From Mycolicibacterium aurum (lineage in GTDB: Bacteria; Actinomycetota; Actinomycetes; Mycobacteriales; Mycobacteriaceae): a DNA stretch of 64,000 bases. Under the pieces are notes generated by a model. That model made no database searches, was not told the DNA's origin, and saw only the letters and a list, made by a program, of their open reading frames with translations. Positions 1 to 8,012 of this stretch are shown piece by piece. Position 1 is the stretch's first letter; each line of letters begins with the position of its first letter. The stretch is taken from NCBI GenBank assembly GCA_900078775.1, contig LT549889.1, positions 1,984,001 through 2,048,000 of the forward strand. Reading direction: 5' to 3'. Position numbers and translations under genes: made by a program.

Positions 1-196
1 CGGGCTCACCACGGTGTTGCCACCGAATCTGCCGTTGCCGTCCAAGATCGTGATGCGGGTACTGGAGCCGATCGATGTGGCCGACGAGTTCGGTTCGGAC
101 CCCGATGTCGACGAGGTCGACGCGCATGTCCGGGCGGTGATGCAGGCCGCGCTCGATGATCTGGCCCGCCAGCGCCGCTTCCCCATCATCGGCTGA
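1..196 (+). CDS. PlsC-like lysophospholipid acyltransferase, C-terminal end only
   Basis: Only the last 64 codons lie in the window; the reading phase starts at base 2 and ends at the TGA at 194-196. The tail, with LPLPSKIVMRVLEPID followed by an acidic helix and the ending RRFPIIG, resembles the C-terminus of mycobacterial 1-acylglycerol-phosphate acyltransferase (LPLAT/PlsC) proteins, which acylate lysophosphatidate at the membrane. The catalytic HX4D motif would lie upstream of the window and cannot be checked, so the family call rests on the tail alone. Confidence 0.6.
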   Translation, partial: GLTTVLPPNLPLPSKIVMRVLEPIDVADEFGSDPDVDEVDAHVRAVMQAALDDLARQRRFPIIG

Positions 197-205
197 GCGA
201 GCCGG

Positions 206-673
206 TCAGGACGTGACGACCTTCTCGGCCAGCTTGGCCAGGGTACCGGCGAGCTGATCCTCGGTGACCAGCGGGAACTTCACCTTCTCCAGCAGCTTCT
301 TGTCGGTGACCTTCGACCAGTCGTAGGTGTGCCGGACCAGCGTCTCGTTCGGCCCCTGTGCCTCAAGCTCCCACAACCATTCCCACCCGGGCGGCTCGGT
401 GCCGGCCGGCGCGGTCTTCCAGGCCAGCAGCTTGTCCTTGGCGTAGCCCGACACGTGGTTGTCGGTCTTGTACTCCCCGCCCATGTGGTCGCCCTGCATG
501 TTCATCGTGAACACGTCGCCGACTTTCTGGATCCGGTCGGCGTGATCCACGCTGCGGACGAAGCCCGATCCGTCGAGCGCCGGGTGATGGTTCGGGTTGG
601 ACAGGATGTCGAAGACCGCGTCGACGGGCGCGGCGATGGTGCGTTCGACAGTAACCTTGGTGTCTTCGCTCAT
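206..673 (-). CDS. SRPBCC (START/Bet v1-like) family protein
   Basis: 155-residue protein opening with VERTIAAPVDAVFDIL and then NPNHHPALDGSG, the usual first strand and helix of the SRPBCC lipid/polyketide-binding fold. A Trp-rich stretch (GWEWLWELEA, about residues 95-105) precedes the C-terminal helix. There is no signal peptide or membrane segment, so it is probably cytosolic. These proteins bind or cyclise hydrophobic ligands, but the ligand is not predictable here. It converges on the acyltransferase with a 9-nt gap and diverges from the PPOX-type gene at 728. The ATG at 671-673 is the obvious start. Confidence 0.8.
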   Translation of the reverse strand: MSEDTKVTVERTIAAPVDAVFDILSNPNHHPALDGSGFVRSVDHADRIQKVGDVFTMNMQGDHMGGEYKTDNHVSGYAKDKLLAWKTAPAGTEPPGWEWLWELEAQGPNETLVRHTYDWSKVTDKKLLEKVKFPLVTEDQLAGTLAKLAEKVVTS

Positions 674-727
674 AGGGTCTCACTGCCCACACGGGCCCGC
701 CCGGAAACGTCCACCGAGAGGATCCCC

Positions 728-1117
728 ATGGTCGCCATTCCCGAAGGTTACGAATCGCTGCTGGAACGCCCGCTGTACGGGCATCTGGCCACCGTCCGGC
801 CCGATGGCACCCCGCAGGTCAACGCCATGTGGTTCGCCTGGGACGGGGAGGTGCTGCGCTTCACCCACACCGACAAGCGGCAGAAGTTCCGCAACATCTC
901 GGTCAATCCGGCGGTGGCCATGTCCGTCATCGACCCGGACAACCCGTACCGCTACCTGGAGGTCCGCGGCCTGGTCGAGGACATCGTGCCCGACCCGACG
1001 GGCGCCTTCTACCTCGAACTCAACGACCGCTACGACGGGCCGCTGACCGAGCCGCCCGCCGACAAGGCCGTCCGGGTGATCCTGGTGGTCCGCCCGACCG
1101 CGTTCAGCAAGCAGTAG
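728..1117 (+). CDS. PPOX-class F420-dependent oxidoreductase-like protein
   Basis: 129 residues with the split-barrel flavin/F420-binding pattern: [19 protein letters not shown] near the N-terminus, then [20 protein letters not shown] and a YLEVRG strand. This is typical of the small mycobacterial PPOX/FDOR-B proteins that use F420 or FMN to reduce quinones, biliverdin or other heteroaromatics. The ATG at 728 is chosen because GAGAGGAT lies just upstream and the family starts here; the longer in-frame extension upstream runs antisense through the SRPBCC gene. It is followed 5 nt later by a thiamine-binding-type protein on the same strand. Confidence 0.85.
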   Translation: MVAIPEGYESLLERPLYGHLATVRPDGTPQVNAMWFAWDGEVLRFTHTDKRQKFRNISVNPAVAMSVIDPDNPYRYLEVRGLVEDIVPDPTGAFYLELNDRYDGPLTEPPADKAVRVILVVRPTAFSKQ

Positions 1118-1122
1118 CGACC

Positions 1123-1422
1123 ATGCTCGTGGCTTTCAGCGTCAGCCCGACCGGCGGCGACGAGGACGGCAGTGTCGGCGACGCGGTGGCCGAGGCCATC
1201 CGGGTGGTCCGGGCGTCGGGTCTGCCCAACGAGACCAACGCCATGTTCACCAACATCGAAGGCGAGTGGGACGAGGTGATGGCGGTCGTGAAGCAGGCCG
1301 TCGACGCCGTCGCCGCCGCCTCCCGGAGGGTCAGTCTGGTCCTCAAGGCCGATATCCGTCCCGGCCACGTCGGTCAGCTCACCGCCAAGGTGCAGCGTAT
1401 CGAGGACGCGTTGGGCGACTGA
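1123..1422 (+). CDS. MTH1187/YkoF-type thiamine-binding protein
   Basis: 99-residue protein starting [11 protein letters not shown], with the [12 protein letters not shown] segment and ending [11 protein letters not shown]. This matches the MTH1187/DUF77 thiamine-binding fold, usually about 95-105 residues and oligomeric. The start lies 5 nt after the stop of the PPOX gene, so the two are probably co-transcribed. The exact ligand is not certain from sequence. It converges on the LysM-esterase gene with a 4-nt gap. Confidence 0.75.
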   Translation: MLVAFSVSPTGGDEDGSVGDAVAEAIRVVRASGLPNETNAMFTNIEGEWDEVMAVVKQAVDAVAAASRRVSLVLKADIRPGHVGQLTAKVQRIEDALGD

Positions 1423-1426
1423 GCAT

Positions 1427-2785
1427 TCAGACGACTCCCGGCCCACCGCCACTGGCCGGGCGCAGCCGGGCGATGATGCCGTCGAGGTCGCGGCGGAACA
1501 TGTCCGGGCGGAAGACATGGCCGCCGGGCACCTCGTGGGCCTCGTGCGGAATGCCGGCGGCGCGCAACCGGTCCCGGAACTCGCGCTGCCCAGCCAGCAC
1601 CTGGGTCTCGTTGACACTGTCGAACCAGTTGAGCGGGTCGGGACTGGTCCCGGCCACCATGAAGATCCGCTTGTTCTGGTAACTGGGAATCCGCTCGGTC
1701 GGGTTGTCCGAGCTGACCCGGAACTGATCCCAGTTCGGTGCGCCGTAGACCGTGCCGCCGCCCAGGTCCAGGACGGCCGAGGTGATGTTGGCCCAGTGCA
1801 CCACCAGGCCGAAGTCCCGGCGCAGGCTTGCCGGCCCGGAATGCGAACTGACCGAAGCGAAGTGGCCGTAGTACTTCGCCGCGTACTTCAGTGCCCCGAA
1901 GCCGCCCATGGAGAACCCGGAGACCGCCCGCCCGTCGTACTCGGCGTAGGTGCGGAAGTTCGCCTCGATCCACGGCAGCAATTGGGCGATATGGAAGGTC
2001 TCCCAGTTCCGGGCGCCGACGAACGAGGCGACCGGATTCGAATACCAACCCGCGTGCCCGCCGTCGGGCATCACCACGATGATCGGTCTGCCCGCCGTCA
2101 GCCCGCGGATGTCGAGGAAGTCGAACTGACGGAAATCCTCGTTGCCGCCGTGCAACATGTACAGCACAGGGTAGGTCCGGCCGCTGGTCCGATAGTCCGC
2201 CGGCAGCAGCACATTGACACCCGGATTCCAGCCGATCGCCGCGGTCTGGAATCGGTAGTACCACAGCCGGGGATCGTTCTCGTTGCGGTCCACGATCCGC
2301 AGACCGAACCCGTCACTGCGCCCGGCGAAGATGACCAGCACCCGCCCAACATCGATCGCGGCCGGATCGGAGATGCCGTTGACCGAGGCGATCAGCGGAA
2401 AGAACGAGCCATCACCGTAGAATCGAGACGCCAACGCCGCCAACGTATCCCCGGCAACAACCCGATGTCTGGTGAGGTCCGGGACGACCAGCCGTTGCCC
2501 CACCGCGAGTGTGCCGGATGCGGGTATCCCGCTGGCCCCGGCGATAAGCCAGTCCAACTGCGGATCACCGTAGTACCGGATCGCCAACGCCGTCAGGGTG
2601 TCCCCCGCGACCGCCGAGTAGCGGGTGTAGTCGGGGAAGACGAGCCGCTGACCCACCTGGACCGTGTTCGGATCGAGGATACCGGCGGCGGTGGCGACCA
2701 GTCGATAGAGATCCTGGTCGCCGTAGAAGCGCAGCGCCAGTGCCGACAACGTCTCCCCCGGCACGACCGTATGAGTTCTGACCAT
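1427..2785 (-). CDS. Triple-LysM protein fused to an esterase (Ag85/esterase-D type alpha/beta hydrolase)
   Basis: 452 residues. Three near-identical LysM repeats occupy about residues 4-51, 56-102 and 107-153, each with a GDTL/GETL...ALA-RFYGD pattern and a VGQRLV ending. A linker leads to an alpha/beta-hydrolase of the esterase-D/antigen-85 superfamily (about 160-445) with LYMLHGG, the nucleophile elbow GFSMGG (Ser292) and a GGH near the end (His423). LysM modules bind peptidoglycan or chitin GlcNAc, so the esterase probably acts at the wall, yet no signal peptide is visible. The ATG at 2785 is chosen for the GGGTGGGAA upstream; a TTG at 2821 would add 12 residues. Confidence 0.88.
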   Translation of the reverse strand: MVRTHTVVPGETLSALALRFYGDQDLYRLVATAAGILDPNTVQVGQRLVFPDYTRYSAVAGDTLTALAIRYYGDPQLDWLIAGASGIPASGTLAVGQRLVVPDLTRHRVVAGDTLAALASRFYGDGSFFPLIASVNGISDPAAIDVGRVLVIFAGRSDGFGLRIVDRNENDPRLWYYRFQTAAIGWNPGVNVLLPADYRTSGRTYPVLYMLHGGNEDFRQFDFLDIRGLTAGRPIIVVMPDGGHAGWYSNPVASFVGARNWETFHIAQLLPWIEANFRTYAEYDGRAVSGFSMGGFGALKYAAKYYGHFASVSSHSGPASLRRDFGLVVHWANITSAVLDLGGGTVYGAPNWDQFRVSSDNPTERIPSYQNKRIFMVAGTSPDPLNWFDSVNETQVLAGQREFRDRLRAAGIPHEAHEVPGGHVFRPDMFRRDLDGIIARLRPASGGGPGVV

Positions 2786-2871
2786 GCTTTCCCACCCCCA
2801 ATGAACTTCCCCCGCGGTCAATTGTGCGCGTGCGGTCGCTGGAAGTGTCCGGATTGACGGGGCGGATCCGG

Positions 2872-3756
2872 CTACGACAGGTTCTGATCCCGCCCGCGCG
2901 GGACGATCATCGTCGGCACCGGGGCATGGCGCAGGATGCGCGCCGCCGCCGAGCCGAGGAAGACCTGTGCGGTGGGCCCGGCCGCACCGGAACCCAGGAC
3001 CAGGATGTCACCCGGGCCCCAGTCGATATCGGCCACCGCGTCCGGCCACGTCGGCCCGGTACCGACCACCACGTCGGCACCGACCGATCCGGTCTTCCGA
3101 AGCTGGGCCACGATGCCGGCCTTGGTCCGCTCCGCCCACTGCTTGATCACCAGGTTCTCGGCCACGGGTTCGATCGCGCCGCTGAACATGGTCATCGGCC
3201 GCACGCTGAACGAGGCGATGCGCAGTCGGGTGCCCCAACGTCGGGCCAGTTCCGTACTCGTCGCGATCAGGCCGACCGCATCGGCATGCCCGCCGTAGGC
3301 CACCGTGAGTCGCAGGATCCGGCCGGACTGTGCGGGATAGCCGCGGGGTGCGATGGCGACCGGCAGCGCGGCGGTGTGCACCAGCCGGTCGGTGACGCTG
3401 CCCAGCGCGATCCGACCGAGCAACCCGGACGACGACGAGCCCACCACCACGAGGTCCGCGTGCACCTCGGCGGCGAGTTCGGTCAATCCCTCTGGAATGG
3501 ACCGGGCCTGGTGCACGATCCGCCACACATCCAGTCCGCCGAGGTGCTCCGCGGCCAGCTGATTGAGGGCATGGTCGGCCTGGGCGCTGAGCAGATGCAG
3601 ATACTCGTTCTCGACCGGATCGGTCTTGGCCGGCCACGGGCGTTCGATGATCGCCGCGGCCACGATCCGGGCACCGGTGCAGCGGGCCAGTTGCGCCGCC
3701 AGGTGCAGCGGAGCCGGCCCTTGCCCGCTCGTGCTGAACCCGGCCAGGATGGTCAT
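2872..3756 (-). CDS. Universal stress protein with two UspA domains
   Basis: 294 residues in two Usp halves. Each ends with the nucleotide-binding type motif: VVVGSSSSGLLGRIALGS (about 110-130) in the first and ILVLGSGAAG...FLGSAAARILRHAPVP (about 255-285) in the second. Usp proteins bind ATP or cAMP and respond to stress or dormancy. The ATG at 3754-3756 overlaps the stop of the upstream permease as ATGA, so translation is probably coupled. The pairing suggests this cytosolic Usp serves or senses the transporter, which itself carries a Usp-like tail. Confidence 0.88.
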   Translation of the reverse strand: MTILAGFSTSGQGPAPLHLAAQLARCTGARIVAAAIIERPWPAKTDPVENEYLHLLSAQADHALNQLAAEHLGGLDVWRIVHQARSIPEGLTELAAEVHADLVVVGSSSSGLLGRIALGSVTDRLVHTAALPVAIAPRGYPAQSGRILRLTVAYGGHADAVGLIATSTELARRWGTRLRIASFSVRPMTMFSGAIEPVAENLVIKQWAERTKAGIVAQLRKTGSVGADVVVGTGPTWPDAVADIDWGPGDILVLGSGAAGPTAQVFLGSAAARILRHAPVPTMIVPRGRDQNLS

Positions 3757-5579
3757 TCTCGAACCTGGTTCACCACAACGGACTTGGCGACCACGTGAGT
3801 GACCGGCACCGTGGACTGGATACGGGCCCGGTCGACCACATCGAAGCGGTGCCACATCGAGAATTCCGGGGGCAGCGTCGCGATCACGATCTGATCCGGG
3901 CCGAACCGGGCCACCGCGTTCTCCAGCGCACGCAGCGGGCGATGGTCGCCCAGTTCTCCTTGCGCGTCCATGTTTTCATGGTGCAGGGTGGCCAGCACGC
4001 TGTCCAGCCGGTCGCGGGCGGCCTGCTCGGTGGCCTCGGTGACGTCGATCGGGCCGTGGGTGGCGGCCGCTCCGGTGTCGACCGGGCTCGCCGGCACCAC
4101 CACCAGGAAGCGGGATTCCCGGTCCGCTCCCATCCGGCGCAGTTCGTCCAGAAGTTCGCGGGAATCCACGGTTTGGTTGGCCAGCACCAGAACCCGGCGC
4201 GCAGCCCCGCCCGGGACCTCCGGCGACGGTTCCGCCGGCCGGCGTTTCACGAACCACTTGTTCACCACGAAGAGCCCGATCACCACCGCCCAGGACAGCA
4301 GGCTCAGCACCAGCTGCGACCGGAGTTCCCGGTCGATGAACATCTGCACCAGGATGGCCACGATGCCCAGCGCGGTGAGGATGGACAACACCGGGAACAG
4401 CCACATCTTCACCCGCAGTTGTGAATCGTCGGCGCGGTAGCGCAACACGATCTGCGAGATCGCGATCAGCAGGTAGACGAACAGGATGATCGCGCCGCTG
4501 GAGTTGAGCAGGAACGCGAAGATGGTGTCCGGGGAGACCGCCGCGGCGATGACGCACAGGAAGCCGATCACCGAGGACGCCAGGATCGCGTTGGCCGGGA
4601 CGCCGCGGCGGGTGACCTTGACCAGCGACGGCGGTGCCTCCCGCCGGGCGGCGAGCACGAACAGCATCCGGGACGCGGTGTACATGCCCGAGTTCAGACA
4701 GCTCAGCACCGCGGTCAGCACCACCGCGTTCATCACGTGGTCCGCGTACGGGATTCCCATCTCACTGAACGCGGCGACGAACGGCGATGCGGCCACGTTC
4801 TCGTCGTTCCAGGGCACGATGGTGACCAGCACCAGCACCGCCCCGACGTAGAACACCAGGATGCGCAGGATCACCGAATTGGCGGCCTTCGCGACGGCTC
4901 GTTCCGGGTCCTTGGATTCCGCGGCGGCGATGGTGGCGATCTCGGCGCCGACCATGGAGAAGATGACGGTCACGATGCCGACGGTGATGACCCCGAAGCC
5001 CAGCGGCATGAAGCCGCCGTGCTCGGTCAGATTGGAGAAGTCCGCCGACTTGTCCGGCCACCACCCGAAGATGAACGCCGCGCCCGCGGCGATGAAGGCG
5101 ATGATGGCCGCGACCTTGATGCCGGCGAACCAGAATTCGAACTCGCCGTAGGACGACACCGAGAACAGGTTCGTCGCCGTCATCAGGACCATGAAGACCA
5201 ACGCGGACAACCACAATGGGACGTCGATCCAGTATTGGATGATCTTCGCCCCGGCGATCGCCTCGAAGCCGACGACGATGACCCAGAAGTACCAGTACAG
5301 CCAGCCGACGGAGAAGCCCGCCCAGTTCCCGAGGGCGTTGCGGGAGTAGTCGGCGAACGATCCGGTGGACGGATTGGCCACGGCCATCTCGGCGAGCATC
5401 CGCATCACCATGATGATCAGGACGCCGGCCATACCGTAGGTGAGGAAGGCACCCGGCCCGGTGTCGCCGATGACGACGCCGGAACCCACGAACAGGCCCG
5501 CGCCGATGACGCCTCCGATGGCGATCATGGTCAGCTGACGCTGACTCAGCGCCTTCTTCAAAGTGGGTTCCGCGCTCAT
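3753..5579 (-). CDS. APC-family amino acid permease with C-terminal Usp-like domain
   Basis: 608 residues. Residues 1-450 are a 12-helix amino-acid/polyamine/organocation permease of the GabP/AnsP subfamily, with GGVIGAGLFVGSG in helix 1 and AAESKDPERAVAKA after helix 6. Residues 465-608 form a soluble tail beginning ARRVLVLANQTVDSRELLDEL, resembling the universal-stress/ARTD-type domain often fused to permeases. It imports an amino acid or related amine; the substrate cannot be named from sequence. It is translationally coupled to the downstream UspA gene. The ATG has AACCTCCG-type purine-rich sequence upstream on its strand. Confidence 0.88.
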   Translation of the reverse strand: MSAEPTLKKALSQRQLTMIAIGGVIGAGLFVGSGVVIGDTGPGAFLTYGMAGVLIIMVMRMLAEMAVANPSTGSFADYSRNALGNWAGFSVGWLYWYFWVIVVGFEAIAGAKIIQYWIDVPLWLSALVFMVLMTATNLFSVSSYGEFEFWFAGIKVAAIIAFIAAGAAFIFGWWPDKSADFSNLTEHGGFMPLGFGVITVGIVTVIFSMVGAEIATIAAAESKDPERAVAKAANSVILRILVFYVGAVLVLVTIVPWNDENVAASPFVAAFSEMGIPYADHVMNAVVLTAVLSCLNSGMYTASRMLFVLAARREAPPSLVKVTRRGVPANAILASSVIGFLCVIAAAVSPDTIFAFLLNSSGAIILFVYLLIAISQIVLRYRADDSQLRVKMWLFPVLSILTALGIVAILVQMFIDRELRSQLVLSLLSWAVVIGLFVVNKWFVKRRPAEPSPEVPGGAARRVLVLANQTVDSRELLDELRRMGADRESRFLVVVPASPVDTGAAATHGPIDVTEATEQAARDRLDSVLATLHHENMDAQGELGDHRPLRALENAVARFGPDQIVIATLPPEFSMWHRFDVVDRARIQSTVPVTHVVAKSVVVNQVRE

Positions 5580-5704
5580 GGAAACCTCCGCTCACGGTGC
5601 AATGACACCGTCGGATACCCACATGCGCGGCCCGCCATTCGCTGATCGGGCGGCAAAATACGGGCAGGCGGCAGACGCCGTCATCCCGGCAGAAAGGCGC
5701 CATC

Positions 5705-6778
5705 GTGGCAACCGAATCCAGCACAATGCGGCCCGAGCGCCTGCGTGTCGTGGCGTCCACCCCGATCAGTGAAGACCTGATCGCCCGGATCGTGGCACGC
5801 GAACCGCGCATCGACTTCGTCCGGGACCAGTCGCTGCTGCCGCCGCAGCGCTTCGCCGGTGACCACATCGGCGATCCCGCCTTCCGCCGCTCGGCCGAAC
5901 AGCAGCGCGCCTTCGAGGATCTGGTGGACACCGCACAGGCGCTGTACGGCGTGCCCGACGAGAACCCCGCCGCCCTGCAACGCACGGTGCGGCGCAATCC
6001 AGGCCTGCTCTGGGTGCACACCATGCCCGCCGGTGGCGGCGGACAGGTCAAGGCCGCGGACCTCACCGCCGACGAATTGGACCGGATCGCCTTCAGCACC
6101 TCGGCCGGGGTACACGCTGAACCGCTGGCCGAGTACGCATTGTTCGGACTGCTGGCCGGCGCGAAGACGCTGCCCCGACTGCTACGCCAGCAGCGCGAGG
6201 CCCGTTGGACCGACCGGTGGGAGATGGGGCTGCTGAGCACCCAGCGGGTGTTGCTGGTCGGGCTCGGGGGCATCGGGCGTGTCGTGGCCGCGAAGCTCGC
6301 CACCCTCGGCGTCACCGTGATCGGCACCAGTCGTTCGGGCGAACCGGTCGACGGCGTGCACGAGTTGGTGCACCCGGACTATCTGGTCGATGCCGCCCGC
6401 GACGCGGACGGCATCGTGGTCAGTCTGCCCGGCACCGCGGCCACCGAGGGTCTGGTCGATGCCAGGGTGTTGCGCGCTGCCAAGCCCGGTTTCACGCTGG
6501 TCAGCATCGGGCGGGGCACCGTCATCGACGAGCCTGCCCTGATCGAGGCCCTGCGCGACGAACAGGTGGGCTTCGCTGCCCTCGACGTGTTCGCCTCCGA
6601 ACCGCTGCCCACCGACAGCCCGCTGTGGACCGACCCTCGGGTACTGGTCAGCCCGCACACCGCCGCGCTCAACTCGGCCGAGGACCGACTGATCGCCGAA
6701 CTGTTCGCCGACAACGCGACCCGGTTCCTGGACGGGAAGCCGTTGCGCAACCGGGTCGACACCGTCGAGTTCTACTGA
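5705..6778 (+). CDS. D-2-hydroxyacid dehydrogenase family NAD(P)-binding protein
   Basis: 357 residues with a GTG start. The Rossmann motif GLGGIGRVVAAKLATLG lies near residues 186-202. The catalytic set is present: Arg in SIGRGTVID, Glu in DVFASEPLP and His in SPHTAAL, in the order Arg-Glu-His that defines D-isomer-specific 2-hydroxyacid dehydrogenases. Such enzymes reduce 2-oxoacids with NAD(P)H; the substrate is unknown. The gene is divergent from the permease (125 nt apart) and converges on an SDR gene, with a hairpin between them. Confidence 0.88.
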   Translation: MATESSTMRPERLRVVASTPISEDLIARIVAREPRIDFVRDQSLLPPQRFAGDHIGDPAFRRSAEQQRAFEDLVDTAQALYGVPDENPAALQRTVRRNPGLLWVHTMPAGGGGQVKAADLTADELDRIAFSTSAGVHAEPLAEYALFGLLAGAKTLPRLLRQQREARWTDRWEMGLLSTQRVLLVGLGGIGRVVAAKLATLGVTVIGTSRSGEPVDGVHELVHPDYLVDAARDADGIVVSLPGTAATEGLVDARVLRAAKPGFTLVSIGRGTVIDEPALIEALRDEQVGFAALDVFASEPLPTDSPLWTDPRVLVSPHTAALNSAEDRLIAELFADNATRFLDGKPLRNRVDTVEFY

Positions 6779-6880
6779 GCGGCGGCGCTCATCTCACGAT
6801 ACCCCCTGGGGGACAACGGCTTCCGATGTCGGCAAGTGTCGGCGACCACTACCGGGCCTCGGCGCCGCGCCCGGTGCGCA

Positions 6881-6914
6881 GCCTCCTGTCGGTACCGTTC
6901 GCCAGACAGGAGGC
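6881..6914. terminator. Hairpin between convergent genes
   Basis: Arms GCCTCCTGTC (6881-6890) and GACAGGAGGC (6905-6914) pair perfectly around a 14-nt loop. It lies just beyond the 3-prime end of the SDR gene (stop at 6924) and 100 nt beyond the dehydrogenase. There is no U-tract, which is common for mycobacterial terminators. Confidence 0.5.
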
Positions 6915-6923
6915 CGCACGCGA

Positions 6924-7694
6924 TCAGCCGGCCAGGATGCCGCCGTCGATCGGGTAGATGCCACCGGTGCAGTAGCGCGACCGGTCGGACACCAGGTACA
7001 GCACCAGGTCGGAGACCTCCTGCGCGGTGGCGATGCGCGGGATCGGCTGGCTGGCCATCCACTCGTCGAAGTCGAAGTACGGGTTCTCGGCCATGATGAC
7101 CTTCTCCTCATCGAGCATCGGGGTGTCCACCGAGGACGGCGCGATCGCGACGACACGGATGTTGTCGGCGGCGTAGGTCAGTGCGGCCGACTTCGTGATA
7201 CCCGCGACGCCGGCCTTGCTGGCCACGTAGCCCGCGTAGCCCCAGGTGCCCTTGACACCGAAAACCGAAGAGATGTTGACGATTACGCCACCTCCCGCGC
7301 GGCGCATGGCCGGCACCGCCGCACGCATGCCACGGAATACGCCGGCCAGGTTGGTGTTGATGACGGCGTCCCAGTTCTCGTCGCTGAGGGTGTCGACGGG
7401 TTCACACATCACGATGCCGGCGTTGTTGAGCAGGATGTCGACCTTGCCGAACTCCTTCTCGGCCTCGGCGATGGCGTTCGTCCAGTCCTCGGTGGAGCGG
7501 ACGTCGAGGTGGCGGTAGATGGCCTTACCCCCGTTGGCCTGGATCTCCTCGGCGACGGCGGTGCCCAGTTCGTCGCGGATGTCGGTGACGACCACGTTGA
7601 CGCCGGCCGCGGACAGCGCCCGGGCGTGCGAGGCACCCTGGCCACGCGCACCGCCCGAGATGACGGCGGTCTTACCTGCGAGGTCTTCAAACAT
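6924..7694 (-). CDS. Short-chain dehydrogenase/reductase (SDR), 3-oxoacyl-ACP reductase-like
   Basis: 256 residues of a classical SDR: glycine-rich ISGGARGQGASHARAL near residues 11-26, NNAG motif, catalytic Ser in NISSVFG and YVASK (Tyr-Lys), then the substrate-lid segment and a terminal YPIDGG. The GGARGQG variant is typical of mycofactocin-associated or steroid/alcohol SDRs of actinobacteria. It oxidises or reduces an alcohol/ketone using NAD(H); the substrate is unknown. The ATG at 7692-7694 follows GAAAGAG on its strand and fits the family N-terminus (MFEDLAGKTAVISGG). Confidence 0.9.
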   Translation of the reverse strand: MFEDLAGKTAVISGGARGQGASHARALSAAGVNVVVTDIRDELGTAVAEEIQANGGKAIYRHLDVRSTEDWTNAIAEAEKEFGKVDILLNNAGIVMCEPVDTLSDENWDAVINTNLAGVFRGMRAAVPAMRRAGGGVIVNISSVFGVKGTWGYAGYVASKAGVAGITKSAALTYAADNIRVVAIAPSSVDTPMLDEEKVIMAENPYFDFDEWMASQPIPRIATAQEVSDLVLYLVSDRSRYCTGGIYPIDGGILAG

Positions 7695-8012
7695 GTCAGA
7701 ACTCTTTCGTCGGAGTTGATAGGTCAAGCAGTCCCACTGGGGCACAGTGAATTCCGGATCAATGCCACCATCGTCGTCGCCGGCAGCGACCCCTCGCGGA
7801 GGGTCCGGCAGCCGTTGGTCGGGCGGACGACACGATCACCTGAGCAATGTTCCTACAAATGATGAAACACCGCGACTCGAGGAACGTCAAGAACCGATTT
7901 GGGCGCGTCGGCTACCCGCCCGTCAACGTGGCGGCGCCGACGACCAGAACGTCGGCGCCCGGAAATTTCTGCCACTGGGCGCATTGCGCCGAGCGGCGAC
8001 CGCACGGCCGGG
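7695..8012. other. Gene-free interval of 318 nt upstream of the SDR gene
   Basis: It holds the SDR promoter region and, at its right end, a hairpin that could terminate the MpaB-like gene (listed separately). The middle (about 7840-7910) is lower in GC than its surroundings. I see no convincing small gene, riboswitch or repeat. Confidence 0.5.
7933..7959. terminator. Hairpin downstream of the MpaB-like gene
   Basis: Arms GGCGCCGACG (7933-7942) and CGTCGGCGCC (7950-7959) form a perfect 10-bp stem with a 7-nt loop, 54 nt beyond the stop of the leftward-transcribed MpaB-like gene. No U-tract follows. Confidence 0.5.
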
